64,000 nt of DNA from Torymus aiolomorphi (taxonomy: Eukaryota > Arthropoda > Insecta > Hymenoptera > Torymidae): NCBI GenBank assembly GCA_036365515.1, contig CM070873.1, forward strand, positions 229,043,876 to 229,107,875. The letters are read 5' to 3'. Position 1 is the first letter of the stretch. Every line of letters begins with the position of its first letter. Position numbers and translations under genes: made by a program. Below are positions 34,263 to 47,584 of the stretch, one piece after another. Under the pieces are notes generated by a model. It made no database searches. It was given only the letters and a program-made list of their open reading frames with translations, and was not told the DNA's origin.

Positions 34263-37200
34263 GTAGCTGTGGCAGTAATTAGTCGAGCAACTCTGCGAAA
34301 GCATCTTTATCGCTTAATTTAAAATTGAGTATATATTGAAATGACAGCATTTGTTAAAGAAAATATAATTCATTAAATAACACTAAATCACACGCTCACT
34401 TGGTTGCGGTGGTACACTGGAAAACTAACAAAACTAGTGTGTTGCATAAATATTATAAATTCAGGTATTTTATTTAATCTCAATAAGCTCAAAATACAAC
34501 GAAAATCATTCCCCGTCAAGACCCAATTAACCCTATCTCTCTTAATCTCCACTTACGCACGAACTTTCCCCATCAAGATATCCCAGAAAACACGACTCGA
34601 CCCACGCACCGCCAAAAAATCAAGCCGAAAACTTTACAATTAAACAACCAGCGCATAGCGCGCGACTCGACCGAAATAATACCAAACTATAACCGATCGC
34701 GCGAACTGGGTGAGCTCGTGCTGTAGGTAAATTCCTGTTTGAACGGCGTGAGAGCCTCTTGTGCGCCCGCGAGAATCGGGGCTAGAAGCCCGGCTAGAAC
34801 TTCGATGACTCCTTCCTTGTGTACTTTGCGGTCTGCTCTCCCTCGCTCACCCCCTTCATCTCCCTATATCTATACGAAGCACTACGGCTCGGTCAGTCGG
34901 ATCTTGACCGGCATAATTCGTATATCTAACCAATCCGATCGGCCGCCGGGAATCATTTCGGTCACGCGACGTACAGTATATATATATATATATGTATATA
35001 CTGCAAACTGCCACAGCAGCTTTTCCCTCGCGTCCCAAAGAAAAGTTGCTGCAAGTTCTTACCGGGCGACTATATATATGTGTGCGTGTGTGTGTATACG
35101 TACGCCAGGTTCGTTTACGTTTCTTGTATTGCGCAGTAAAAAAGTTGAATGGACTCGACTTTCGCCGTTTCACCAGAAGAAAAAGATTATGAAAAAATGA
35201 GGATTAGAGTGGCGCGTTTAGAGGTAATTATATCACTGTTTGAAAGCTTTATTCGACTGTATTTATAAGAGAAATATTCGTTAAAAATATGGACGATCCA
35301 TAATATTTAGTTATGATACAGAGCGATACGAAATCAAGCTTAACCAATCATTTCGCACTTCATCCCCGCGTTAAAACTCTATATGCAAATAAATTAATCT
35401 ACGCGCACGTACACGCGCACGCGCAGTAACCGCGCATGCATCAAGCAATTAAAAGACAGTTAATCTACATTAGCCTGGCGAAGTTGCTAAATTGGCTAAA
35501 CAAAAAGCCGCTCGATCGCTGGTAGGGGGGGGGCGGGGGAGGATCAGTAAGCCTGCTTACCTCTTTTACACACATACACTGGCAAAGCTATAAGCTAAAT
35601 ATAAAGCTCGCATGAGCTTACATTATGTACACTCTCGATGTGTATAAACACGCGCGGCGCGTGGCACGCGTGTCGAAAGGAAAGTATAAAGTCGGGCGCG
35701 CCCGGGGCCTCTTCCTTGAATTACGATATCACGGAGTTTATCTCTCGTTATGACCACGATCCATTATGCAAAAGGTCTAATTACTCGCGTGGGAAGCGTC
35801 GAGCGAGCGCACTTACCTATACATACAGACACGTGTATATATGTGTATATACTGCACAGCAGCGCTGTAGGGATACTATGTTCTTCGATCCCTGGGCAGC
35901 CAGCAGCGCGGACGCTTCCATCCGGGAAAGGATTTACATTAGATAAGACGGCGGTCGAGCCGAGGCAAGGAGTATAGCCCAGAGACGGGCGCGCACTACG
36001 CGCACTTATATTCCTTTCGGCGCGAGCCCTTTGACTTTTCATAGTGTATGTGTGTGTGTGTGTAAACGCGAAAATAGCTGGTATGCTAATCGAGGGGGCG
36101 ACGAGCGTATTCGAAGTTGGCGGAAGTGTGCTATTTTGGGGAAGGATCCGATATGCATAAAATTCGAATTTGGAGGTTTATAATTGGACAGGATGGTTGC
36201 TGACTGTCGATAAGCGTAATGAATCTTGATTCGGATAGAGAAATTGCAGTTTACTGTCGGTTTCTGAACGGAAAATAGAAATTTCCTGGCTATTTTCGGT
36301 CTGTTGAAAAGATGATTTATGGTGCCTTTTACGGGATTTTGGGGCAGGTAGTTACAGTATATGGATGAAGGATATTGTTTATTTGTACAGTAGAAATAAC
36401 CACATCTTTATGTACTTTCATCATATGTTGTATCGAATTGTTGTTGGCCAAAATTACAAAACATTGACGAATATTTTGTGAACTTATGTAAAAGAAAACT
36501 ACTAAACACATACGTCACGGTTTTCTTTAATGGAGATTCAGCAAACTAGATACAAACGTAATCATGTTACTATCCTATGCAAAATGTGACCTAGTTGAAT
36601 TCTGAGCATTCTATTTTTAGAGTCATGTGATTCCGGGCGAACAAGTCCAAGGTGAAATCATTAGATCAAATCTCGCGAAACGTAATCGATCCGATAATCC
36701 ATTTATTCTAAAATCGAACAGAAAATTTTCTTTGAATAAAGGTATAGGTATGTGAAATAGCATAAATGTTTCGAAAATGTAAAGCATTGCGAATCTATCT
36801 ATTATACATAGTCAAGTATCTTTGTTAAATAATCATTTATTTATACTTTAAAAGGCACAAGTTATAACTTTCCCTTTACATCTACTTGTATCAAAATACA
36901 ATCTAGGTAGTAAATTCTCGTCGAAACTGAATTCACCCGAAATCTCTCAGTCAATAAAACCAGAGAAGTTTCCTGCCGATTTTATCAGTTAAATTTTGCA
37001 CTTGCCATGAAAAGGGCAGTTGTAAAACACTTTGAAACGGTCTAAAATGTTTTGCATGCTTATCTTGAACGAGTAATTTAACGCCGCGTTAATTGAAAAC
37101 CTTTTACTCACCATAAAACTAGTGAAATATTAAATTTAGCGTTCCCACGTTCCCACTGAATATGAGATAAAGATAATAAAATATTTATTTTTAAAAAAGC

Positions 37201-40200
37201 TTTTATAGTATTTTAGAATACATTTATAAACTATTTTTAACGTTTATTTTATATTTAAATTAAATAAAACTTTCTATTATTTTCGATTTATGTAATTTTA
37301 TAGCAAATAAATAATATTTGTCGTTGTAAACCAGTTAAGAGATTCTGTTAAAAATAAATTTAGAGAAAAACTGTCGAAAAATAGAATAAGAAGCAAAAAT
37401 AACAGGAGAAAGCAACAGAAGATAATAACAATTACAAATCTGAACCATATATTGCGTTGAAGATGTCTGTCTCTGACTTCTGTGTTTTAACATACAGTAT
37501 TCAGCTACCTACATCGAGTATTAAGAAAGAAATTTACTGTGAATTCTCGCGACTTTTTAGCACGTTTGTGTACGCTGTTTGCGAAATAAAAATTTTTACC
37601 AATTGTCAATGCAAATACTCATTACTTATTGCCTATCCGATCAATAAACGACAACGGAAAAAAGGCATTTAAATAGTTTCTACAAGAATGCTACGCGAAT
37701 AATCAATGTGAAGGTCGTTTTTCATTTGTCCCGATAATAACGCTCAATTAATTAACAAGGACTCCGTAATCGATTCAATATAGTCGAAGCGCCGCGTTGA
37801 TAACGCGGCGCCAATGAAATTAAACAGCTCGCGTTAAATAACGTATAAAAACCATAGGAAACTTCCTTAATCTTGTAATTTCACCCTCGAGAGTGAGAGC
37901 GAGGGCGAACGCGCGAGAAGACGTGCTTAAAACTCGAATCGATGAAAAGCCAGCGCGCGCTGTCCCCATTCCCCCGCGAGTTTGCCGAATCAATTAAGAG
38001 TTCGGCGATGTAATAAAACGGCCAGAGAGAGAGAGAGAGAGAGCTGCGGCGCGCAAAAGTAAGAGACGACGCGACGGGAACGAATATAAGCTCGCGCACT
38101 CACTCTCTCCCCTATCTTTTTCACGAATAATCGGCCTACGCGGTTCTCGGGTTTCCGTGAACGCGCGCTAGCGGAAAAGGCGCGAGGGGGCATTCGATAA
38201 GAAGGCGGCCCGGTATAATGAGTAATAGCTCTGCTTATTTTCGAAGTTGGCCCACGCGCGCGCAATCGAAGAGTGTGAGAGAAGGGAAGACTGTCAGGTC
38301 CGACCGCGGCTGATAATACTATTAATTTACTTCCAAGAATCGTAAAATTACGATGAAACTTTAAATTGGATATTTTATCGGTGGCGGGATCTCGCTTTCT
38401 TTCCCGATGAGCCTCGCTCGTTCCACCTGCCTTCCTGCGAGATTTCTCCGCGTGTTACCGGGAGACTCCCGTCGTTTTTGCCAGTGGCGATTTCGACGTG
38501 GCTTTTTGCCGTTACACGAATGTGCTAGTCGATTAAGCGATTTGACTTTGGTGCGGGGAGAGTCTAGCAGAGCTGAAAAGGACTTTGTTTGCGTTTTGGG
38601 ACTTTAATTAGCGCATGGGTTTGGGAAACTTTCTTGCGAAGCGAATAAAATGGAAAGCGACTTTCCTGGAATAGGAGGAACGCGTCGGCTGCTTTATTTA
38701 TTTTAACGAAATTTAGAAAGAAAATCTTTTAATTTTTGTCAATTGTTTACGTAATTAAGTTTTAAAAGAACGTACAAAAAATTACTGCAATTTCTAGACT
38801 ATGTACGTTGTTCAATTCGAGCAAGCGTAATTTAAAGATCTTTGAACCTTTACATAAAATTTTACTCACATTTGAAATAAAAGTTTCTTAAAGTTTTCTT
38901 TATAAAAAACAGTGAAAATGCCCATAAATTGGCTGTTTGAAGAAGCTTTAGAATGTGTGTTACTCAAAAACGTAAATTAAAAGTTTTATTTCCAAAATTT
39001 GTCTCCACAATTTATTCACTGATACACACTAAAAAGATACGCCTCCGGGCAAAAATTCCAGGATTCTTTATCCGTTCTCCTCTAGATATGAGAAAAAAAC
39101 TCGCTTTTCCATTTTTATTTTTTCCCTCTGTCATTTTTCTACAGAGCATCACCTTTAAAAAATGTATGGTCTTTATACAAGAATTTCTGTTTACATTTGA
39201 ATCCATACCCTTCTCTAATGTAGCTAAAAATATTAAATTTATATTATGAATATTTTGTAGCTTATGTTGCACAGGTCACAAAAAGAAATATTTTCGTATA
39301 TTCTGACACCTTAAACGTGATTCTGGCGTCAAAATTGCTTAATCACGTCTGGATTTTGAGATATCATAAAATGACAACAATTTTTTTTATCAATTTTGTC
39401 TACAATATAATAATATAGCGCTACTTGTTCCAGTCAACACCCGCTTTGGATCATCATTCAATAATTCTTTTCTTCGAGAGATAAATGTACAAATTGTTTC
39501 AAGACTCACATAGTTAGATCTGGGTGAGAAAAAAATTGTAGAAGAATAATTCAAAGCGAATCTTGAAGCAAACAGCTCCACATTATTTTATAGACAATAT
39601 TACTAAAACATGTTTGTTTTATCAGATATCTCAAAATCCAGACGCAATGGCTCGATTCTGACCCCAAAATATGTTTAGAGGGTCAAAATACACAAACAAA
39701 TGACGATCTAATCTCTGCTGCATACCACATTTTCTATTCATAGGCCTGTGTTATGGTTTTATCATTTTAAAAGTTTATTCAAAAGCCTGAAAATTCATTG
39801 AACAGTGGCAATATAAAGATAATTGCAATGAGTCAGATTCCTAAGAAACTTTCAGAAGTGTATAATACAGACGCAATTTTGTAGCAATTGAAAAATAAAA
39901 AAGTATATTTGTCCAGTTACTTTGATAGGAAAATAACATATTTTAGGTTCAAACTGATTGATAATAGAGTTACTCACGGTCTGTCGATTTCAAATGGAAT
40001 CGTTCGTATATTATTGTCGTAAATTCAATATCAGAAATATCCTATAAAAATAAACACGAGACCCCACTATTTTTGAAGAACCACGGAAAATATTTCAGAA
40101 ACTAAAATAACAAAATGTAATTCGTCGTGCAAACAGCAGCATCATAATAATCTTATCTTTTAAACCTCGAGCTTGCAGCAGACGCGCAAGATATTCAAAT

Positions 40201-43200
40201 CCTGTTTGAATATAAGAACTCTCACAGCTACCTATATACATACATATACACATACACCGACATACACACAGCTTAGGACAAAAGACACGACAAGTGTAGT
40301 GCAAGCTCGCATTGCGCGCTGCTCTCGCAGTCTTCTCATTTTCACCTCTCGCTCGCCGCGCACACTCGACCTCTCAAAACTGAGCAGCAGCGCGCTCCAC
40401 TTTTTCTCTCTAGCTCTCCCTCTCTTTCTCTCTCTCACTTGCGCGCGCTAACGACGTAATTTTTTAAAGGTCCGCAAGAAACCCGACGCGAGGACAATGA
40501 ATAGCAAAGTCTTTTCCCTCCCCCTCTCTCTCTCTCTCCTGCTCGCTCTTTATGAAAGCGAAACGACGCGCCCGAAATTTACATCGTTCCGCGTCCTGAG
40601 CACCACGCGAACACGATGAGCTCTCTCCCTCTTCCTCTCTCGCTCGCAAATGGCGTAAAAAGCGCTTAACAGGGACCGTTGGTTCGTCGAAGTGCTCGAG
40701 GGAGAGGGGGAGGTTGGAGTGTGGCTGCCCCCGCGCCGGAAGAAGTCGATATTAAGAGTCGCTGAGTCGACGATGGCAGCCGTCGCGCGAGCGCACATAG
40801 AATAGCGCCGCGCAGGAGGGTGATGACTGCGTGCTGCTCTGTGTAATCTCGCGGGGCAGCGCTGGAAAAAAAGGAGTGTAGAGAGCGCTCTCGAAAAACT
40901 CGCCCGCTAAAAGGTCGTTAAGGCTAATGCGCGTATAGCCGAGGACAGCCCGCCCACGCTTATTTGCCTCTATCGCGAGCGACCGCGGATATGTACGCTT
41001 CCGTCATGGGCTGCTTCTGCGTCAACGTTTATCGCGTCTAGTCACTCTCTCGCTGTCGCGCTTTTTTCGGCTATATAATGCGCGAGACGTCTGTCATTGC
41101 CAGAGAACGGGGCGCGCAGCCACTTTCGCGTGCGAGGGAACCGTTATACAGCGCGATGTTGACGTTTACGAGACGTCAACGGAAAAGATGCTCAAGCTTT
41201 ATGTAAATGATGTATGAGGGGGCGAAGAGTGCGCACTTCGTTTTCCTAATAGCCGTCGGGGAGGGGAAAAAGAAGAGCGGGTGGTGGTTCGATGCTGTAA
41301 TAGGTCGCGAAGCAAAGCTTTTTACGCGTGACGTTGTTTGGACGAAAAATCGTGCAGGAGGTGGTTTTTTTGTCGTTTCGGCTTATGGTATAATAAATAT
41401 ACGAGAGTGGTCCAAGTAAGTGCAAATATAATTAAATGAATCAATATGTGAAATTTGAAAAGATTCTATAGTCAACTACTTCTAAAGCTACTATAGCTGC
41501 ATTGATTCGAGAAATAATTTTATTGCTATACATTATATGAATGTATGATAATAATTTTGCATCATAATATATTATTTGTGATTTTTCAAATAGATTTCAA
41601 TTTTTTTTTTTTTAGATTTTTCGGCGGTACACTAAAACATGCATTCAAAGAATACAAACACTTATTCTACTATCATTTTAACATTTTAAAATACTGCAAT
41701 TTTAAATTGGGTTAATAATTATAGGATATTGAATAATTCAAATTAATGTACTTACAATCTAACAGTTTAATAATAGAAGAACCTCAATATACAAATCTTC
41801 CCAAGAACTAGCCCGTACACGTTTCATTACACTATAATATTATTAATCAATTAAGCACAAACACTCATTAGACAGATTCGAAAAAAAGCAGAGGATGATG
41901 GGGCAGAGGAAGCTGGACGCGCGGCGGAGGCGCGGCCACGCGGGCGGAGAAGAAAAGAACCGCAAACGCACATCGGCGCGTAATACAAAGAGAAGATAGA
42001 GCAAAGGGATCAAAGTGCATTTCCCCCGCGCGCACACGTACAGATATACAGCCGGGCGCGCTCGCGTATTATATACACAGCCACAGAGCCGCGTAAATAC
42101 AACAACGAGAGAAGAGGGATGAGAGGCGGCGGCGAAAGCTCGGGCACGATCAGACAGACCGCACCTCGTGCTCAACGATTAATTTCAGTCGAGCGCGAAA
42201 GCAAGCTCGCGAGCGGCAGCGGCTCTGCCGGCCCATTCGCGGTATGATAATTAAAATTTGTGTTGTCGAATCACAATTATATCCCCCACCCTCGCAGCTC
42301 TCGGGAGCTTGCGCTTGCACCGGGGAGGACTTCCGTTTCGTTAAGCAATTTCGCCCGATGATAGCGCGCACAGAGCTCTCTCTCTCTCTCTCTCTCGCTC
42401 GCTCGCTTGCCTCGCAAATGAATTCATTAGCGTCTGCGTTTTCCCTATCTTCCTCCCGCCATTATCGTTTTCATTCCTCCCCTCACCCTCTCCCTCTCTC
42501 GCACCGCCGCCGGCGTTTATAACCGCGCGCGGCCTCGTCGACTCGTCACATTTATAAATAAAATTTACGGGCCCTGCAGAGAGGCAACTGCCGACTATAT
42601 ATATACATTATATATACCTACGGTTTGCCTATTCCGCTTGGCTTTTTTAAGAGCGAACCGCACGACGATAAGCTCGCGGAAAAAACGTTGCACTCGCGCG
42701 CGGGGCAGGGGAAGGAAAATGTGCTCAGTCAGACGGCGGCGGCCCATCCCCCTTCAGAATGGGACAGTGTGTATGTATGCGCTCGCACACACACATACAC
42801 ACACTGGAAAGCGGGAGAGCTTGACTCGGGGAAAAAGAGGGTTGGAGCGCGCCGTTGAGGTGTCATTGCCGAGCCAGCAGATTGGATCTTTATGCGGCTG
42901 CGGAGCTTCCGGGCGAACGATGCGCTCTCTCTCTCTCTCTTTCTCTTGGAACTTTCATAGGGGAGGTTTAGAGATTACGCGGGAGCGGTGCTTGCGTGTG
43001 TTTGTGTACGAACATATAGCGCTTCTGGGAGAAGAAGGCTAATATGACGGAGAAGGTTGTACGTATTTACGTGGCTTTAAGGAGACGCGCGCCCGCGTTA
43101 CGGCTTTTTACGGGCCGCATCATTGATGCGCGATACCGACGATTGCCCCTGACAAACGAGCGTGAAATTCCGTCGTTGCCGTTCGACGTAAAAGTCTCCT

Positions 43201-43655
43201 GCCTCTTTTTACGTCTGGATACTTTCTTTTCTATGTAGAGGCTCTCAAGCGCGGCCCTCTGTGTGTGCGGATCGCTGTGCGAGCTAGCAAAAGTGAATAA
43301 ATCATGAATGGCCAAGTGCATTTTTTATGTAGGAAAGGTCGGGGGATAATGAAGCAATGAGAGAGTAAGCCATGACATTGTTAATTTATATTACAAAATT
43401 TGATTAACTGCCAACGTTAATCATTATACACCGCTGGTCCAAGTTGGTAAACGTTGCCAAATTTCTAAACAGCAGCTATATTAATTCTATTCTACAATGC
43501 GATTATTCAAACGACACATATTATTTTAATCATCGTATTGCGCATTAAAAATAAAATTAGACATTGTTTTTGACGTGAGGTTTTTTCTGCAGTTATATCC
43601 TAATGTATTATTAACAATTTTTCCAATTTTTGAGATCCTAAAAATGTTATTCATA
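34263..43655. other. Long intergenic stretch, no gene recognised
   Basis: AT-rich at 36.3-37.8 kb, 38.7-40.2 kb and 41.4-41.85 kb. CpG-rich with GA/CT runs at 34.7-36.1 kb, 37.8-38.6 kb, 40.25-41.35 kb and 41.85-43.3 kb. The CpG-rich parts show only compositional open frames. Contains one loose inverted repeat (39298-39672). Confidence 0.4.
39298..39672. repeat. Diverged inverted repeat (foldback)
   Basis: GTCTGGATTTTGAGATATC (about 39348) is mirrored by GATATCTCAAAATCCAGACG (about 39623). The neighbouring TTCTGGCGTCAAAAT pairs loosely with ATTCTGACCCCAAAAT. It is probably an old non-autonomous element; its ends are uncertain. Confidence 0.55.
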
Positions 43656-43928
43656 CACTGAGAAAAAATTTTTGTAAAAATTACCATACTTCTAGTAAAG
43701 CCACCACAGACTGTAAAAACCCCAAAAATTACCATACTTTACAGTAAATTTTATAATACAGTATAGTAAATTTTCCTATATGCATAGTAAATTTTCCTAT
43801 ATTTCTAGTAAAATTTCTTATAAAGTATGGTCATTTTTTGGGTTTTTACAGTCTGTGGTGGCTTTATAAGACAGTATGGTAATTTTTACGAAAATAATAA
43901 TAATTTTTACAAAAATTTTTTCTCAGTG
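43656..43928. mobile_element. 273-bp palindromic TA-flanked MITE
   Basis: The ends are inverted CACTGAGAAAAAATTTTTGT, flanked by TA (43654-43655 and 43929-43930). The arms carry TTACCATACT, CCACCACAGACTGTAAAAAC and AAAATTACCATACTTTA mirrored across an AT-rich centre. The terminal CACTGAGAAAAA resembles the ends of the 2.66-kb element at 9029. The repeated TTACCA motif resembles the subterminal motifs of the Harbinger element at 21516. Confidence 0.88.
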
Positions 43929-43930
43929 TA

Positions 43931-46020
43931 GACATGAAAATATATAATACAAGTTCTATAAGTTCTTATAAGAGAATAAATAATGTCAGCCCTTTTTTTT
44001 AATCTTGTAAAGTTTAATTATATTTGTCAATATATTCGCTAAAATATTACATATGATAGCGCAGTATTCTAAACTGCAGAATAGGTACATATCAATTGAT
44101 ATAATATATCACGTATACATTAGTGTCGACACACATGAATAAATTCCACGAAGCTGCAAAAATAGATCAATGTGTCAGCTACATATTATTCGCGCATATT
44201 TTATATTAAAATCACAATCTGCCTCGAATTCGATCAATATTTATCATTTGCAGAATACGGAATACGCCTCTTGCGCTTTAGCACATTTAACATATTAAAC
44301 TTTCGCAGCAAGAAAAATTCCAACCGCACATGCAAGCTTTTTAAAAACTAGGCTTGCAACGCCACCCATCATACACACACACGCGCACGAGTGGCGAACA
44401 GAAGCTTCTCGAGCTCGCGGGGGATGCATCGCATATTTCATTATATCTTATGCAGCCGCCTCTCTCTCTCTCTCTCTCACTCTCTCTCTGTCCCTCTCTT
44501 CCGCGCGCCCTCCTCATGGAAAAAGAGAGGCAAATCAGTTTACGAGTTCATTTTCGAGATTTTGACGAAACCCGCGGGACTCGACGAGCTGCGTCTCCAA
44601 TCTTTCTCTCTCTTCCTCCCTCTCCTTCGTCTCCTACGGAGTCTCAGGACGCGAGCGCGCGTAATATCGATAAGTCGAAATTCCCGGGAGCTTCTCTCCC
44701 CCCCTCTCTCTCTCTTATGCTGTGCAGCGCGGATCCTAGGCTGCAGCGGCAGCCTCCCACACTGCACTTTATTTGATGCAATCAACCTCGAGCCCGCTCG
44801 TCCCTCTTTCATCTCGGTGCGCTCGCTCGCTCGCTCGTGTACCGCTCTCCCGCCGTAGGTTTATAAGGCGGCGAGCTCTCTGGGCATCAGTTGAAGCCTG
44901 TATATATATATATACAAGCGACGCGCGGTAGTTCGTCGAGTCAACATTATTATTCATGGCGGCGTATCGTATTACTGGGAAAAACGCACATCGAGCGCCG
45001 AGGAGGCCGCCAACGCTGTCGCACGCGCCTTCCACCGATGACTGCACGCGACGCTGCTAGTAAGTGCATTATCGGAGGTCATCGTGATCGAAAAAAAGAT
45101 GTCGGACTTGTTAATGAGGAGTCGTAAAAATTGTCGGTAGTTGGTTTTTTAACCTGTGGCCTTTATACGACATTTCTTACGTTATAGAAATGATTGCAAT
45201 TCACTACCGGACATATAATATGATAGGCGAACTGCAAAATTCATGGAAATGATAATTATTTTTAAAATGATCTATAATTGTTGTAATGATAGAAGCATCA
45301 ATTAAAATGAGTGACAAGATAAGTTCAAATTTTATTTTAGTTTGAAAAATTCCGATTTTTTAATAAAAATTGACAACAATTGCATTTGTATCAAAGTAAA
45401 AATGTCGAAACAAAAAATTTATCTTCTGCAAAATACACATGAAATTAAAACTATAATTATAAAGTATTGATAAATATCATTAAACATTTCCTGGTAGAAA
45501 TTTCTTTATCGAAAATGGTCAGGAACTTAATAAATCGCTCGTAAAAATAGATCATTTCTGGATAGTGATGAAACGATTTTTCCAGTCATGTTCTCTATTT
45601 ATTGGAGATAACACTATAGGCTTTCACAAACTTAAAATGTTTTCACTAAATTTTCTCTGTAATTTAATCATGTATTTGAAAACAAATACTAAAAATGATA
45701 GCTATCCAAAATGTAAACACGAATTATTGGTCATTTACAGTACTGTTTCAAGGGATACCATCGAAAAAAATGAGTTTTACGTTTGATTCTGTTTCATTCC
45801 TCGCATAATAGCAAGCCTCTTAGTAGCCATTTCCTAACTAAAATAACTGACCAATTTTAATTTTGATATCTTTTAAATACTCATAAATAAGCTAATGTAA
45901 ATCTGTAAAAAAAACTTATTCTACTATTCTGCCTATTAAATGGTGAATATAAGATCGGAAACATTGTTTCATCGATGGATACTCGATAGAAATTAAAAAA
46001 ATTAAAAACCTTACTAAATA
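43931..46020. other. Intergenic, CT-rich patch at 44.4-44.85 kb, no gene recognised
   Basis: The CT/GC-rich patch yields long Leu/Ser/Arg-rich frames in several phases, which I regard as artefacts. The remainder is AT-rich without domain signals. Confidence 0.4.
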
Positions 46021-46029
46021 CCAACTTTA

Positions 46030-46440
46030 TCAAAAAGACATTAAGGTTAACCTACCTCCTACAATAAAGCAAGTTAAGAAACAAGTTCAGCAGCCAATAT
46101 TTGATAGTTGGAACAGTAAATAGCTTATCTCCATCCAACACCAAATAAACAAAATTAGAAACAGCATGTTTAAAAAAATGCAGCATTAAATCTTACTAGA
46201 AAAGAACAGGTACTCATTAATAGACTAATAATAGGACACAAACATCACGCACCTACACTTAATTATAAAAAATAGCTACAAAAAAATACCCATATTGCAA
46301 CCACGAAATTTCAGCGCAACATATTATTATTGATTGCCCTTTAGCGAAGAAGATATAAGAACAAAACTAAAGATACCTTCAGAACTAAAAAAATGTTTAA
46401 ACGATTATAAAACCTGCAAATTAGTACCTAATAATGTTAC
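46030..46440 (+). pseudogene. 3' end of a non-LTR retrotransposon (LINE), decayed
   Basis: Reading frames on the plus strand give LTRKEQVLINRLIIGHKHHA at about 46192-46251 and, after a frameshift, KYPYCNHEISAQHIIIDCPL followed by AKKI and a stop at 46355-46357. This TR-E-L-RLRIGH then CxxC-HIIxxCP pattern is the conserved tail of the reverse transcriptase protein of Jockey/I-type LINEs. In-frame stops and shifts show it is dead. The 5' part is absent, as usual for 5'-truncated LINE insertions. Confidence 0.7.
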
Positions 46441-46448
46441 TTAAAAAG

Positions 46449-46751
46449 ATCCCTACTGAAATATCTCAGGCGAGATATCAAGTGAGATCTCATGTGAGAG
46501 CTCATGTACCAATTTTTTTAAATTGAAAAATTGTGTAAAATGCTTCCAAACATGTAGTTTTGAGCTTATGGGGGGGGGGGATAAAAGATCCTAAGAGACA
46601 ATTTCCAGTACAAAAGAAGCTGATTATTAATTTACATAAGTTTTCTGCAGCATCTGGAGCAGAATCTCAGGTGAGATTTTGGCTTGAGATTTTACCTGAG
46701 ATCTCACCTGAGAAGTCACCTGAGCTCTCCTGAGATTTTTCAGTAGAGATG
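46449..46751. repeat. Foldback repeat rich in TGAGATCTCA
   Basis: The left end TCCCTACTGAAATATCTCAG and the right end (reverse complement TCTCTACTGAAAAATCTCAG) are inverted repeats. Near each end the motifs TGAGATCTCA and GTGAGATYTYA repeat several times. The ends and motif match the longer element at 62589. A clear target duplication was not found. Confidence 0.75.
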
Positions 46752-46863
46752 AATAGGTACGATTGTTTATAAACGTAAAATAATTTTCCGCCTGTCTTCA
46801 AATTTTTTATGTATATATTTTTATTTCCGACGTTTTGTAATACCAAAAATTATGTAATTATAT

Positions 46864-46866
46864 ATG

Positions 46867-46898
<32 letters not shown>

Positions 46899-46905
46899 TG
46901 CGTGC

Positions 46906-46931
<26 letters not shown>
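46864..46931. repeat. (GT)n(GTGC)n(GT)n microsatellite
   Basis: GT dinucleotides flank a block of GTGC tetranucleotides (about 46879-46907), a compound microsatellite. Confidence 0.95.
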
Positions 46932-46936
<5 letters not shown>

Positions 46937-47584
46937 GTATTGTTGTCCGTTAAGGTAGATACGACTTTATAAATAAATTTAAAAACAAAATTACAATGGT
47001 ACTTTATATATTATGAGGCACAAAAACAAACCATCAACATCTGCAACTTTTTTTGAAGTATTATACAAGTAAATAAAATTGTTTACAATCATTCTTTTGG
47101 CATGAAATTTACAATAGCTTAGTTCTTTTACTAGTTGTCCTATTTTCCATTCCTTAATATAAAAATTCCGCCTGTGGTCTGCTAAATGTAAGCGAGATTT
47201 TATTTTTAAACTTACTCATAAGTATTTAAACTGATTTTCGAAAATGTATTATAATAAATACGATAATTTAAAAATCATCTGATAAAATGATAAAATTTTA
47301 ATTACTTAACCGAACACTCTGTCAATTTTTTTTACATTAGTACTTATTTCAGAGTCCATCAATTGTCTGCTTTATTTAGACTGTCCCTATCTTTCACGGC
47401 AAAAAGTTGAAATCATTGTTAAGTTTTCTGGCACACACCTAAAAAAGTGAAAATTTTAATTGCAACTAATTTATAGGAGCAGTTGCTAAAAAAGTAGGTA
47501 CTATTTAATTATACCTTTTATTATTTATTTCATGCTAATAAGCGCTTTACCAAATCAAATAATATTTGGTCTTCAGTTTCTTGA

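Noticed and set aside
44354..44858. Open frames of 140 and 155 codons
   Set aside because: Driven by CT repeats; Leu/Ser/Arg composition, two overlapping phases, no family resemblance.
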